The translations under genes were made by a program, and so were the position numbers. Of a DNA stretch of 64,000 bases, positions 45,015 through 56,023 are shown one piece after another. The notes beneath the pieces were generated by a model. The model did no database searches, was not told the DNA's origin, and worked only from the letters and a program-made list of their open reading frames with translations. The DNA is from Gyrodactylus bullatarudis (taxonomy: Eukaryota; Platyhelminthes; Monogenea; Gyrodactylidea; Gyrodactylidae). The stretch is taken from positions 1 through 64,000 of the forward strand of contig SSNU01000070.1 in assembly GCA_012064415.1 (NCBI GenBank). Reading direction: 5' to 3'. How positions within the stretch are numbered: the stretch's first letter is position 1; the number at the start of each line of letters is the position of its first letter.

Positions 45015-45944
45015 ATTAATTTTTTTCCATTTTTTGATAATTTTGACCTGAAATTTAATATAAAAAGACCATGGACCTCCTGAAAGTTTCTCAGATATTC
45101 ATGTTAGTTGTCATTTTTCTGCTATCCTGAAATATAATCATTTTTGGTAAGCTGATGGACGTTTTGTATATAATTATAAACTTCTGTATTGTTCTTTCTC
45201 TGTTATTATGATTATTGTAATTTATTCAATGATTATTTAAATAAATGTTGCAACTTCAAAAAAAAAAAAAAAAATTATGAAGACTGAAAAGATTAGAGAA
45301 CGGAATGTAAGTTCTTTTAGTCTAATTTTTTAGATCATTGCTAGAAGAATTAAACTTGATCAAACAGTAAATATGCATTACCAAATAGAAGATAGCATTC
45401 TATTGGTCAATTCATAGGAGGAGTAGAGGTATAAAACGAATTTTACTATTAAAGTAATTCAACTAGCGAGTCATCATCTGTGTAAATGACTGTATTTGAT
45501 TATTTCGACAGGATCGTTACGTCTTTTTATACAGCGTATGAGTAATTAAAAAAGTTTATACTTAAAAATTTTAAAATCTATATATTATTATGTGATAAAA
45601 TAAGCATTCTTTGAGCCACATTATCATCGTGAAATCTTTAAACTTTGATATAAAAGAATATTAAGATGTTCTACTTAAATATCGTAGATTAAAGTTTCAT
45701 GAAAACTCTCCTCAGATATTTTATATGCTTGAAGAAACCATATAGGGACTATACTTTCTGATACAACTGTATCAATTATGAATTTCTGCAAATTCGAAAT
45801 AGCTAATGTTTTTCTTCAGATTTCATTCAGGATGAACTTAATTTTTTATTTCAGAGTTGATTCAGTAAGAGTATTAAATTCGGCCTATTCATGAGTAAAA
45901 TCATGTGAATAAACCCTTGAAACTCTCAAAAACTTCAGGAAGCA

Positions 45945-46089
45945 GCCCAGTGTAGTGTAGTGGTATCTCTCTCACCTCTCATTAGGACCCTATTACTCTC
46001 GTCCTAAGTTTAAACCCTCCCACACACTCTTCCCTAACTTGTATTATTATTTCTATAAATAAATACAAATGTTTTAGTTTCAAAAAAAA
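45945..46089 (+). mobile_element. tRNA-headed SINE, copy S5
   Basis: The head is GCCCAGTGTAGTGTAGTGG, with TATCTCTCTCACCTCTCATT and a weak B-box AGTTTAAACCC. A shortened tail (CTCTTCCCTAACTTGTATTA) leads to AAATGTTTTAGTTTCAAAAA. The tail end resembles the LINE 3' end at 45240-45274. Confidence 0.7.
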
Positions 46090-47107
46090 CCATGTTAGAA
46101 TTTTTTTTCTTAATTTATGTATGAAAGTGAATTAGAAATGTTTTGGTTTTCTGGACGGACCAACTCTAGTGAATAGTTTTCTTGCAAAGATCATACTTCT
46201 ATAATTTGTAATATCTGTCAATAAATTTTCGTTTTTATCATTAATTTTAGTCAGATTATTAATAATTATCATTGGGGTGGTATACTGCTCCCAAAATCGT
46301 ATAAGGATTTCTTTCGATTTCCAGTTCAGGGGTTAATTAAATAACAAAATGAGGCTATAAAATTTGTTATAAAATAAAACTCATTGGCTTACTCTTGTGA
46401 TAGACAAATCTTAATCTTCTGAGCTGGTAAATCCAATAACTAAGAAAATTTGAGAAAAAAAACACTCGATTAGAGAGCACTCATTAAAATTCCAATTATT
46501 TCTCGAGATTCATTATCTTTTAGATTGAAAAAAGAAAGATTCATTCCCATTAAAAGAAATTTATAAATCTCTTTGTAAATCACTACTATCTGTACACTGT
46601 ACACATTGCTATGCATGCATATTTTTTACCAAGTGAGATGGGATATTATTCATTTTTTATCACCATTGAATGAGAAATTGACACAAGAGTTGAGGGAAAG
46701 AAAAATAATTATAATGCATTGTATTGTGTTGGCAACAATGTGTTGTACCCGTTTAATGTCTGAATCTTATTCGAGTCATCTTAATAATAATGATTTGTTT
46801 TTCCGAAATGGAAAATTGGATGTAAACATATGATCTAGAAACTAGAACCTATTCATAAAGTGGCTTCAACAAAGCAACGATTTTAATTTAAAATTATCAA
46901 GATTAGAGAAGTCTGATACTATTATTTTCCCATGAGAAGCTCGAATATATTTTAACCATAGACACCTTCAATTCACACCTGTGTGTGAAGTTAATTTAAA
47001 ATAATAAACGTATTTTCTTGTTAGATTAAGATTTAGAAATAGAACTTTAAAAACTTATAAATTCCTTGTAACGTTTCATTCTACTTAGCAAAAGACGAAA
47101 AAGCTCA
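46090..47107. other. AT-rich spacer, no gene seen
   Basis: The 75-residue plus frame at 46606-46833 has two CC clusters but no recognised domain. No repeat termini were seen until the Merlin-type element. Confidence 0.35.
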
Positions 47108-48281
47108 GGCTAAATGATATAATAGCGCAACACCTCGAAAATTTAATTTATGCCTTACAAGTAGTTAGTTTATATAGAAAATTATTATCAAATAATCAAA
47201 TTTATTTATTAAAGCAAAGAAATACTCACATAACAAGAATATTTCAAATAAAAGTTTTCTATTTAAAATAACTAAAATATGGAATTCTTCAGCCATGTCA
47301 AATCCAAGTCTTCTAAAGATAAAAATTATATAATGCTCGATACTGTTAGACTTGAAGATAAAATTGATGTTGAGAAGCTAAACATGTCTCATTTCTATTT
47401 TAAATGACTTCTAATAATAATTTGTCCAATCCACCGCAGTTTTGCTGCATATCTTCACGTTATCCTGGATGCTTTCCAAATTAAAGCCAGACTTAATGAC
47501 ACAGTAGCACACAGCTAAGATCTGTACTAAAGTCAATTTTGAGTCTTCAAAGAAAGTGCCTAAGAAATTATATTATTATCTTACCTTGTCTAATACTCAC
47601 AAACTTTCTGCATTTATTGCAGTAGAAGGAGAATCTATCTATGGCACTCTTTCTTCTATTGAGATACATGGTTTGCAAACATTCATGCTTGGGATGCACA
47701 AGAATGAGACCAAGGCGTTGACACAAATGTATGGCATCCTTTCTCAATGTGAAACTCGCCATGAGGTTGACGAGATTCAACTGGTGGACATTGTCTAACG
47801 AGATTTCTGATATAGTAACAATAGGACTAATAATGTCAAGTTCTTCCATGTTATTCAAATATAATATGAAATATTCCTGACATAATACAAACAAAATACT
47901 ATTACTACTTTTCCTATTGTTTTAAAAGGCAGAGGATTTGAAAAACTCTAATTAATTTTTCGATATGACTATTCAGGGTATAGATAATTGGATCACTCTC
48001 AACAACTCAGTTGGACTGAAACAAATCATTCAATAGTGAGATAAATGAATTTTATTTGTCGTTAAATAAGCAAAATTCGAGCAAAAGGCTATTGGATTGG
48101 TTTATTGGAATATCAAATCAATGTATTGCGAACTTAAAATTCATCGAAAAATGTGTTATGTGAGTATTTCTTTGCTTTAATAAATAAATTTGATTATTTG
48201 ATAATAATTTTCTATATAAACTAACTACTTGTAAGGCATAAATTAAATTTTCGAGGTGTTGCGCTATTATATCATTTAGCC
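47108..48281 (-). mobile_element. Merlin-type DNA transposon (1.17 kb, decayed)
   Basis: Terminal inverted repeats of about 130 bp start GGCTAAATGATATAATAGCG and end with the complement (CGCTATTATATCATTTAGCC). Five bases GCTCA precede the left end (47103-47107). The same five follow the right end in the post-gap copy (49526-49530), a possible target duplication, though Merlin usually makes 8-9 bp. A transposase N-terminal part is encoded on the minus strand. The catalytic C-terminal part is missing. Confidence 0.75.
47411..47849 (-). pseudogene. Merlin/ISXO2-like transposase, N-terminal part, with a 25-bp intron
   Basis: The reading starts at ATG 47849 (MEELDIIS). Exon 1 (47849-47585) runs through LCQRLGLILVHPKHEC and RFSFYCNKCRKFVSIRQ. 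The segment 47584-47560 is GTAAG...TTAG, only 25 bp. Skipping it continues in frame as GTFFEDSKLTLVQILAVCYC and TAVDWTNYY, ending in TAG at 47413-47411. The series Cys-box, S-I-R-x-G-(T/S)-F-F-x-x-S-K-L and DW is the hallmark of ISXO2/Merlin DDE transposases. The first Cys pair is reduced to one Cys and the DDE core is gone, so the copy is dead. The 25-bp segment may be a very short intron or an insertion. Confidence 0.7.
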
Positions 48282-49196
48282 NNNNNNNNNNNNNNNNNNN
48301 NNNNNNNNNNNNNNNNNNNNNNNNNNNNNNNNNNNNNNNNNNNNNNNNNNNNNNNNNNNNNNNNNNNNNNNNNNNNNNNNNNNNNNNNNNNNNNNNNNNN
48401 NNNNNNNNNNNNNNNNNNNNNNNNNNNNNNNNNNNNNNNNNNNNNNNNNNNNNNNNNNNNNNNNNNNNNNNNNNNNNNNNNNNNNNNNNNNNNNNNNNNN
48501 NNNNNNNNNNNNNNNNNNNNNNNNNNNNNNNNNNNNNNNNNNNNNNNNNNNNNNNNNNNNNNNNNNNNNNNNNNNNNNNNNNNNNNNNNNNNNNNNNNNN
48601 NNNNNNNNNNNNNNNNNNNNNNNNNNNNNNNNNNNNNNNNNNNNNNNNNNNNNNNNNNNNNNNNNNNNNNNNNNNNNNNNNNNNNNNNNNNNNNNNNNNN
48701 NNNNNNNNNNNNNNNNNNNNNNNNNNNNNNNNNNNNNNNNNNNNNNNNNNNNNNNNNNNNNNNNNNNNNNNNNNNNNNNNNNNNNNNNNNNNNNNNNNNN
48801 NNNNNNNNNNNNNNNNNNNNNNNNNNNNNNNNNNNNNNNNNNNNNNNNNNNNNNNNNNNNNNNNNNNNNNNNNNNNNNNNNNNNNNNNNNNNNNNNNNNN
48901 NNNNNNNNNNNNNNNNNNNNNNNNNNNNNNNNNNNNNNNNNNNNNNNNNNNNNNNNNNNNNNNNNNNNNNNNNNNNNNNNNNNNNNNNNNNNNNNNNNNN
49001 NNNNNNNNNNNNNNNNNNNNNNNNNNNNNNNNNNNNNNNNNNNNNNNNNNNNNNNNNNNNNNNNNNNNNNNNNNNNNNNNNNNNNNNNNNNNNNNNNNNN
49101 NNNNNNNNNNNNNNNNNNNNNNNNNNNNNNNNNNNNNNNNNNNNNNNNNNNNNNNNNNNNNNNNNNNNNNNNNNNNNNNNNNNNNNNNNNNNNNNN
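48282..49196. other. Assembly gap (915 N)
   Basis: This is a run of N. The 329 bp immediately before it (47953-48281) and immediately after it (49197-49525) appear identical, so the gap separates two assemblies of what may be the same sequence. Confidence 0.97.
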
Positions 49197-49525
49197 TAAT
49201 TTTTCGATATGACTATTCAGGGTATAGATAATTGGATCACTCTCAACAACTCAGTTGGACTGAAACAAATCATTCAATAGTGAGATAAATGAATTTTATT
49301 TGTCGTTAAATAAGCAAAATTCGAGCAAAAGGCTATTGGATTGGTTTATTGGAATATCAAATCAATGTATTGCGAACTTAAAATTCATCGAAAAATGTGT
49401 TATGTGAGTATTTCTTTGCTTTAATAAATAAATTTGATTATTTGATAATAATTTTCTATATAAACTAACTACTTGTAAGGCATAAATTAAATTTTCGAGG
49501 TGTTGCGCTATTATATCATTTAGCC
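49197..49525. repeat. Post-gap copy of the Merlin right end (329 bp)
   Basis: It reads the same as 47953-48281 from TAATTTTTCGATATGACTAT to CATTTAGCC. The flanking sequence then continues with GCTCACTTGAATAAAAC. It is either a duplicated contig end or a real tandem copy. The minus frame 49362-49598 spans this end and is not a gene. Confidence 0.85.
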
Positions 49526-50248
49526 GCTCACTTGAATAAAACTTAAAAATTAATGAACAACTTTTGCATATTGCTAATATGATGGTGTAGCATTTCAACT
49601 TTTATTGGTACATTTCAATGATTTCAAACTGAAGATTTTAAAGAAATTTTTTAAATCAATTCAAGATTAACTGAAGAGGCAATGGCAAGAGGATTCCAGA
49701 TGGGCGAACGTAACATTTGACTAAGAAAAGTTTTAGCGCTGAGTCTTCGCGAGTTATGATACCTGAAAAGTTAGTTAGAACAATATTATAATTAGAAGAA
49801 TACTTAGACTTAGAATGGAAATGTCAAAAAACTGGTGAATTTATTAAAGGGTTGATTCTTTACTGGATTTAAAAATTCGAAAGACAATCGTTTAAAGAGA
49901 CAGAGACAATGTATACTTGTACTATGTCCACTCTGTTTACTTTCCAATTTATCTCCTTCTATTGCTCATAGATTCAAGTTTCTAAGAGAAATATAAAACA
50001 AAATTTATTTGATTGGAAAGAGTTGCTTAGTAGACTTCTACGTCTATAACCAAATGTGAGAAGTTTATCTCCGTCTAATCAGGAACCAAAGTGACGTAGC
50101 AGTCTGCTCAATCACTCACTCAAATCGCAATTAGATTAACTAACTGGTGTCCTTCTATTAATTTAAATTTCTCCTCTCTAATTAATAATGAATCAATAGA
50201 ATGAGATCTATGAAATATTCCGATAAGACTTTTGGGAGATATCCATTG
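49526..50248. other. Spacer, no gene seen
   Basis: No recognised domain, RNA gene or repeat was seen. Confidence 0.35.
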
Positions 50249-50509
50249 GACTAGGATGAAATTTCGTAAAACTAATGAAACCGACTCTTTAAATAATTAA
50301 TTATAATTAGATTATAGTCTTTGAATCTCAAAATCATTCCACCTTGCCTTGCGCAGTCAATTCTTCAAATGCTTCTGGTATTAAACAAACAAAACAATTT
50401 CGGAAAATTCCAAATTTTGAACGTTCTCAATATTCTCTAAATTTATATTTTGATCAAGAACCTCTTATATTCAAGATCCAAAATATAAAAAGATCATTTA
50501 AATAATTTT
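50249..50509. repeat. Palindromic element FB, diverged left half
   Basis: The sequence GACTAGGATGAAATTTCGTA, ATCATTCCACCTTGCC and TTGAACGTTCTCAATATTCT parallels the FB copies at 16741 and 26221. The right half is absent, and the adjoining MITE starts at 50510. Confidence 0.55.
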
Positions 50510-50733
50510 TAGGGATAATTACAAAAACAAATATATATTTTTAAATGAGGAATTTCCATTTGTTAATGAAATACACAACGATGTGTCCATTTGTTCATGA
50601 AATATACAAAGGTGTGTCCATTTGTTTTTGGGGAAAATGTGAAACATACATTTGTTTATGAAATTAGGTCTGGTATATCCATTTGCTTTTGTAAAATATG
50701 AAAATGGTCCATTTGTTTTTGTAATTATTCCTA
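50510..50733. mobile_element. MITE with internal tandem motif (224 bp)
   Basis: The ends are TAGGGATAATTACAAAAACA and TGTTTTTGTAATTATTCCTA, an inverted repeat of about 20 bp with one mismatch. The interior is a degenerate tandem array of a CCATTTGTT(T/C)(A/T)TGAAAT motif, seen about five times, with TGTCCATTTG recurring. No coding sequence is present. Confidence 0.6.
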
Positions 50734-51448
50734 ATTTATCATACTTTACAGAGATCTATATACTTCAATGACCATAATCGATTTCGTTGATTTGATTATA
50801 ATAAATAAACCATCAATTATGACTCTTCCAAAAAAAGCTATTAATTCTAATCAGAATAAAAGCAGAATTCTAATATTGACCTAAGTTTTAATAAATTTTA
50901 TTATAAAAGCATTAGAGATTTTCAAAATTTTCCAAAATTCCCAAAATCACCTGTCGATATAGTAAAATTAATATTCATCCCAGGGAATATCACTTCAAAA
51001 TTCTGTCATTTTTCAATTAAAAAAACGTTTTAAAAAATGAATAAATAAAAAGATGATAATATTGCGAATCCATGTGTTTTACAGTGCACTGTATCAAAAG
51101 TTTTGTCAAAATTTTCATAGAGTTATAAAAATTAATTCTAACATAAAATTTCCAATTATAACTATAGAACCCCTGGACAAGATTTTTATTCTGATGTTAG
51201 TTTCCTGCTTTGAAGCATTCATTCTTATTTTTTTTATTTATATATATATTTTTTTTTTAAATGAGAACCTCGAAAAAGATTATTCTATACTTATTTTGTA
51301 TATATTATTTGTTGAAATATAAGTGATTTGTCTAACAAAAAAAATGTATTTATTTTTTTACGATATTTGAACAATTTTTTCGTGTTGGAATCATAACAAT
51401 CGAAAAAAAATTATTATCCTAAAAAAATTTACACCATTAAAAATATTA
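50734..51448. other. AT-rich spacer
   Basis: Positions 50870-50915 (AATATTGACCTAAGTTTTAA and onward) match the reverse complement of 60030-60071, suggesting a shared retroelement 3' piece. A TTTGTCTAACAAAAAAAATG near 51330 recurs at 9457. The hydrophobic 89-residue frame at 51053-51322 is low-complexity and not supported. Confidence 0.4.
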
Positions 51449-51656
51449 CAGTAAAAATATTTCTATTGAAACATCTTATTTCTATTGAAACACAAATAGT
51501 TACCCCCTAATTAAGTATATTATTTATGTCGACCTATCTAAATGAATAAAAATCACTTGCTGCATTCTGATTGGTCGAGATAAATAATACTTAATTAGGT
51601 GCTAAATATTCGTGTTTCAATAAAAATAAGATGTTTCAATAGAAATATTTTTACTC
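51449..51656. mobile_element. Tc1/mariner-type MITE (208 bp), copy 2
   Basis: Same family as 9486-9669. The left end is CAGTAAAAATATTTCTATTG with TA at 51447-51448. The right end is ATATTTTTACTC with TA at 51657-51658 and has lost the terminal G. This copy keeps both inner AAACATCTTATTT units, one of which is missing from the shorter copy. Confidence 0.8.
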
Positions 51657-52003
51657 TAAATCAGAATGATTTTGGGGATATAAAAGTTTTTATGACTTTA
51701 AGACTCATTAAAATATGGAGAAATTGATACATGATAAAAATCTCTTAGGAATCATTTCAGTTATTGTTACAGTATTTCGGTTGAAGATGCATTGTCTTCT
51801 TGAGTCTGTACTAGATATTTTTATTTGAGAAAGAAAAAATGCTTTCAATCAATTTTTCTATTTTAGACAATCTACAGTTGAATGAGCTTGACGAATATCT
51901 CTTTTCAGAGGTATCATATCAGGGAGTTTAGTTCCTATTTAAGAGGAATTCTACACAATCTCTAGAGAACAGTGAGTCTGCAGACTCTCGAAGAATCTGG
52001 AAA

Positions 52004-52446
52004 CTACACCTAGTTAATATGAAGATAGGAATTTATAAAATTCTCAATTTTTCATCATGAAATCGAATTTTGATCAAGATTTTTGGAATCTAGATCATGA
52101 GACCCACTTTCTCGATATGAAAAATTTTGAATAAATCAAATTTTAGTAGCACCAAATTCCCATTTTTTGAAATTTGAGATCAAGAATTTTTCTGATTTCA
52201 AAGTGAAAGTGAAAATAAAAAGCTGATTTTCATGACCACAATGAGACCCAAAGAACTTTCGATAAACTCCTAATTTTTAGGGATCTGGAATCAAAAATTC
52301 ACCGATTTTCAAGTAGGGAAAATGATCAAAGTATAAAAGTTTAATTTTCACACGATGATGGATTGATTCTTAAAGTTAGATTCAGCATATTTGATTTCTT
52401 TGTCTGATAAACTTTTGATCCCTCTCTCACATTGAAATCAGCAAAG
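52004..52446. repeat. Foldback repeat F1, truncated copy
   Basis: It begins with the fullest F1 terminus seen, CTACACCTAGTTAATATGAA. It runs through TCTAGATCATGAGACCCAC-like and CATTGAAATCAGCAAAG segments, then stops before completing the right arm. Confidence 0.65.
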
Positions 52447-52944
52447 AAAATGATCATTTAGGCTTTGACTGGATAGAAGAAATATTTATTTCACGAAAAT
52501 ATTATTATGCTGGTGCGGCATACAGCACAATGAATAAACCGGTAGTTCTTCCAAGTAGTCTACATACAAAACCTGATTTTGAAGGGATGTGTTACTGTTG
52601 ATCATGATTGTCTTGTGAGATCATGACAGAGATTAGTAAGAAAATCTTTTTACTTTATTTTGGAATATCCTAAAGCTAGTTGACATGAAGATGAGAAAAA
52701 TTTTCAACTCGGAGTTCAAAAAAATGGAAATTTGGCGCTACTTCAATATTTCAAATTTTTCATAATTTCCTTAAAATTGATTATTTCTAAATTTCTTTTT
52801 CTCCATATAGGAAGATTAAAAAATATATTTACTGGTTACAATTATTATGAGTTTTCAGATTCCCTCGTTTACCAAGCAGTCTTCAGACATTCAGTAAGAC
52901 TACAGACTCACCAGAATAATTGTAACATATGCATCTGTTCTAAA

Positions 52945-53155
52945 GCTACTTGACATGAAGATGAGCATTTACTATTTTTTACAAAAATTTTTGGTCAGAT
53001 TGAAATTTTTCCGGAAATTTTTCGAATATCCACATCTTATTAGCTCATTCCGTTTTAGAATTCAAAAAAATTTTTCTTGTGAATCCGGAGAAAAATATTG
53101 AGTTCTTTGTAAATTGTCAGAGGAAAATATAATCTTCATGTCAATTAGGTTTAGT
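52945..53155. repeat. Foldback repeat F2, short copy
   Basis: The left end is TACTTGACATGAAGATGAGC and the right end is TCATGTCAATTAGGTTTA, with GTGAATCCGGAGAAAAATAT between. Most of the centre is deleted. The minus frame at 53062-53394 begins outside and runs into this repeat. Part of that frame's DNA is repeated at 51864-51944 (GAATATCTCTTTTCAGAGGT against GAATATCTCTTTTCTGAAGT), so it may be another repeat rather than a gene. Confidence 0.6.
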
Positions 53156-53399
53156 TGATTAATTGTTTCAGGTTCAGGGTACATTGCATTTATCCTGGTA
53201 CGAAGTTTTAGAGAGCTTTTATTCCCAACTCTTTTAACACACAGGATAATTGATCTGGCAAGCCTTCTATGTCGGAGCAAGTCGAGCTTGAAATTAGAAT
53301 AGAGATGTTTAAACCGGAACATTCTAGACAATCTAGTTGAATGAGCTTGAAGAATATCTCTTTTCTGAAGTATCATATCAGGAATTTTGTTCAATTAAG

Positions 53400-55372
53400 A
53401 AATGAATTGAGGAAATTTCTAGAAACACTGAAAAATTTCTCAGGCATGATGAACAATCCGAAAAGAATGGATTTATTTTAGATATTTGCCAAGTTAAATT
53501 CAAGTTCCATTACATTTAGTAAAAACTCGTGAAATAGCAATGTTATATAAACTTTTCTGGAGGCTCTTTTTTCAGCAGGACTTTACTTTCTGATACAACT
53601 GTAAATAGATAGATTTAAAATGAATATTGAAGTATTTTCAATCTCATAACATTACATAAAACTTTTGCTCAACTAATGATCAACCATGGGACCTCGACAG
53701 GGGAAATTGAAGTTGGTTTCATCTGAGAAATCACTTCCTCCCCCTTTCTTGTCTGTACTAATAAAAAAAGTAAGATAGCTTTAATTGAGTAATCATACCT
53801 GTAGAATTTCTCTATCTGCTAAAGCTTCAAATATAGCCTTTTTTGGATCAAAAATTATCCAATTTTTGATCAATAACCTTATGATAACATTAAAACAACT
53901 GTAGATTCGTAGTCAGTGTATAAACGAAAGATAAAAAATTTGTCAAAAAGTTTTTACTTCTTAGATTTTGATTCGTGACTCAATGTCTCTCAAACTTTTT
54001 GGCAGATAACCCCTGTCTGAATAATAAAATAGTAAAATAAAAAATTCAATCAACTAATTAGGCATCATTAGAACCAAAATTAAATTTTCTATCTAATGAT
54101 ACCTTATGTGTCGCCCTAAACAAAAAATTGCGCACTCCAGTTACTTTTTTTCGAAAATTTTGTGATTTTGGAGTTAATTTTCTCCGTAAATTTTAACTTC
54201 AAAACTCATATCTTTTAAGAAAAAGAGCTTTTTAACTATTTTCTTCAAAATTTTATGCTCTTTCTGAAAAAGTTGGTTAGAATTTACAAAATTATTTCGT
54301 TCTAGTATATTTTTACCGCTTTTAATCCCACACTCAGTAATGGTCATATTCCCTTTTTATACATTACTGAAGATTTATAAACTTTCTACCGCTCGAATTA
54401 AGGTGAGAGATATATCAAATCGTTGCTTATTTATTTGAGATTTTTCTATAAAACTTTTAGTATAATTGAATTCTTATCTAAGCTCAGCAATTATTAAGAC
54501 CTTCATATAATTAATTGATACCGTTTATGAGTTGGATTCCTTGATCATTATCACTACTAGAAATTCAATAAAGTTTTCATAATTCAAAAATAGTCTAAAG
54601 TTTTATCGCGATATTTAACTTTCTCATCTAATTGGGATCCTTTAAAACTTCTTTTGGCCCTCAAAATGCCAAATAAATAAAATTTAGCTGGAAATTCAAA
54701 AAATTGGATTTCGTATCAAATCGAAGTTCGAAAATTATCATATTTTTTATAAAATAATCTTTTTCAGATTTCTTTTCTTCAAACTGTAATAAGAAACTTA
54801 TTAAATGGCCAAGGTATTCTGGATTTTAGTGATTGAGTAGTAAAAATTCATCGGGCAGCGATTTTTGAATGTCATAAGGATGAAGCATTTTCGAAACATG
54901 CTTCAATACAAAATAATGTTGAGTTCTCATGTTTTGAAAATGCTTCAGAAAAGTTGGTATAAAAATGAGGTTGAAAATTTCCCTCCACTCTAGTAGGCAA
55001 CATAACCTGGATTCCAAAATCTTGTGAACTACTTTTTTTCAATTGTCTTTTATTTCCAGTTAATAGAATTTAATTTATCGTCATTGCATCATTAAACTTT
55101 CCATCTAAAATGCCTCAAGTGTATAAAAGTCGGAAATGTAATCTGATCAACTAATAAAAAAATTAATCTGTCAAAATTTTTCACGTCATTTTTTCCCTTC
55201 ACTAGATAAATATTATTCAAGTTAAATCAAATAAAGGTATATGATCGTATTTAAAAATTTTAAAGTTATTATTAATAACCTTTTATTCTTGATTTGAAAA
55301 ATTTATTGAAATCAACCCTAATGTTGGTAAATTGAGGGTGTAGGATAAAAAAATGTTGGTAATATAATTATA
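53400..55372. other. Long AT-rich stretch, no gene seen
   Basis: No frame with recognisable domains was found. The minus frame 54826-55017 is unsupported. Confidence 0.4.
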
Positions 55373-56023
55373 ACATTTTTGACTAAACTTTTTACACTCA
55401 TGACTACACTTTCTTCCATATTTTACACATTTGACTATAGTCAAATTCCAATTAAAACATTGAGAATTTTTTCCAGATTTATTTTGACTACACTTTTCTT
55501 CATTTTTACATTTTTAACTATATTATTCCTATATGAAACAGTCATACAATTATATTCTCTTATAAGAGAATATTAATTAGTTGCAACATGTATTGATGGT
55601 AACAATGAAATTTATCCAATGGCTATTGCCTTCGCTCCTATGTACTGGTCCATTTCTAAATCTTAATGAGTCTCTTCAACTTGAAAACAAAAAGAAATCG
55701 ATAATTATTTCAGACAGCGATAAAGGTCTAATGAAATCAGTCTGGGAAATTCTTCCACACTCTACTTTCTTAACCATATTGGCAGAAACATTAAAACCAA
55801 ATTCCGAACCAATATAAACAGACTTTTATGGAAAGCTCCTATGCCAGAAAAATAAACAAATTTCTGGAGTGCGATGGAAGAAATAATAGCTCTAAATCAT
55901 GAAATTTTCGATTATCTCGTAAATATACCCGCGAAAAATTGGGCAAATCACTCTTTTCAGCTTGTCGTTATGGTCAACTCACATCCAATATTGCCGAATT
56001 GTAAAAAGTGTAGTCAAAAATGT
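55373..56023 (+). mobile_element. MULE-type transposon relic (651 bp) with transposase fragments
   Basis: The inverted ends are ACATTTTTGACTAAACTTTT and, from the right, ACATTTTTGACTACACTTTT. The same motif is repeated subterminally near 55400-55510. Inside, broken plus-strand frames give VATCIDGNNEIYPMAIAF, then IIISDSDKGLMKSVWEILPH, NFWSAMEEIIALNHEIFDYL, VNIPAKNWANHSF and, after a further shift, RYGQLTSNIAE. This order (a DGNNxIYP block, ISDxDKGL, W...FxxxRYGxLTSNxxE) is that of Mutator-like transposases. Stops and shifts separate the parts, so it is dead. A clean 9-bp target duplication was not seen. Confidence 0.75.

Larger units (their letters stand above)
41000..45274 (+). mobile_element. 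Non-LTR retrotransposon (LINE), apparently full length
   Basis: Two long overlapping ORFs are followed by a ~240-bp 3'UTR ending AATAAATGTTGCAACTTCAA and a run of about 15 A. The 5' boundary is uncertain; I place it near 41000 within a less AT-rich leader (41090-41240). There is no obvious target-site duplication. The apurinic-type endonuclease plus FADD reverse transcriptase, without RNase H, fit the CR1/L2/jockey superfamily. Fragments of related LINEs are at 5505, 6255, 8832, 10475, 11677, 12295 and 61252. Confidence 0.9.
40602..45492. mobile_element. TA-flanked inverted-repeat element T1 hosting a LINE
   Basis: The left end is CAGTCATTTACACAGGTGAT (TA at 40600-40601). The right end, read inward, is CAGTCATTTACACAGATGAT (TA at 45493-45494). 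About 50 further bases pair (TTTTATACCTCTACTCCTCC, TATGAATTGACCAATAGAAT), with a ~29-bp deletion in the left arm. The LINE lies between the arms, so it inserted into the T1 element. TA target and CAGT start suggest Tc1/mariner, though no T1 transposase is seen. Confidence 0.7.

Noticed and set aside
47556..47798. 80-residue plus-strand ORF in the Merlin element
   Set aside because: It is antisense to the recognisable transposase reading on the minus strand.
51053..51322. Hydrophobic 89-residue ORF as a membrane protein
   Set aside because: Hydrophobicity follows from T-rich low-complexity DNA (TATATATATTTTTTTT); no conserved features.
53062..53394. 110-residue minus-strand ORF as a gene
   Set aside because: Its end runs into an F2 foldback repeat and part of its DNA recurs near 51864-51944. 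No domain was recognised.
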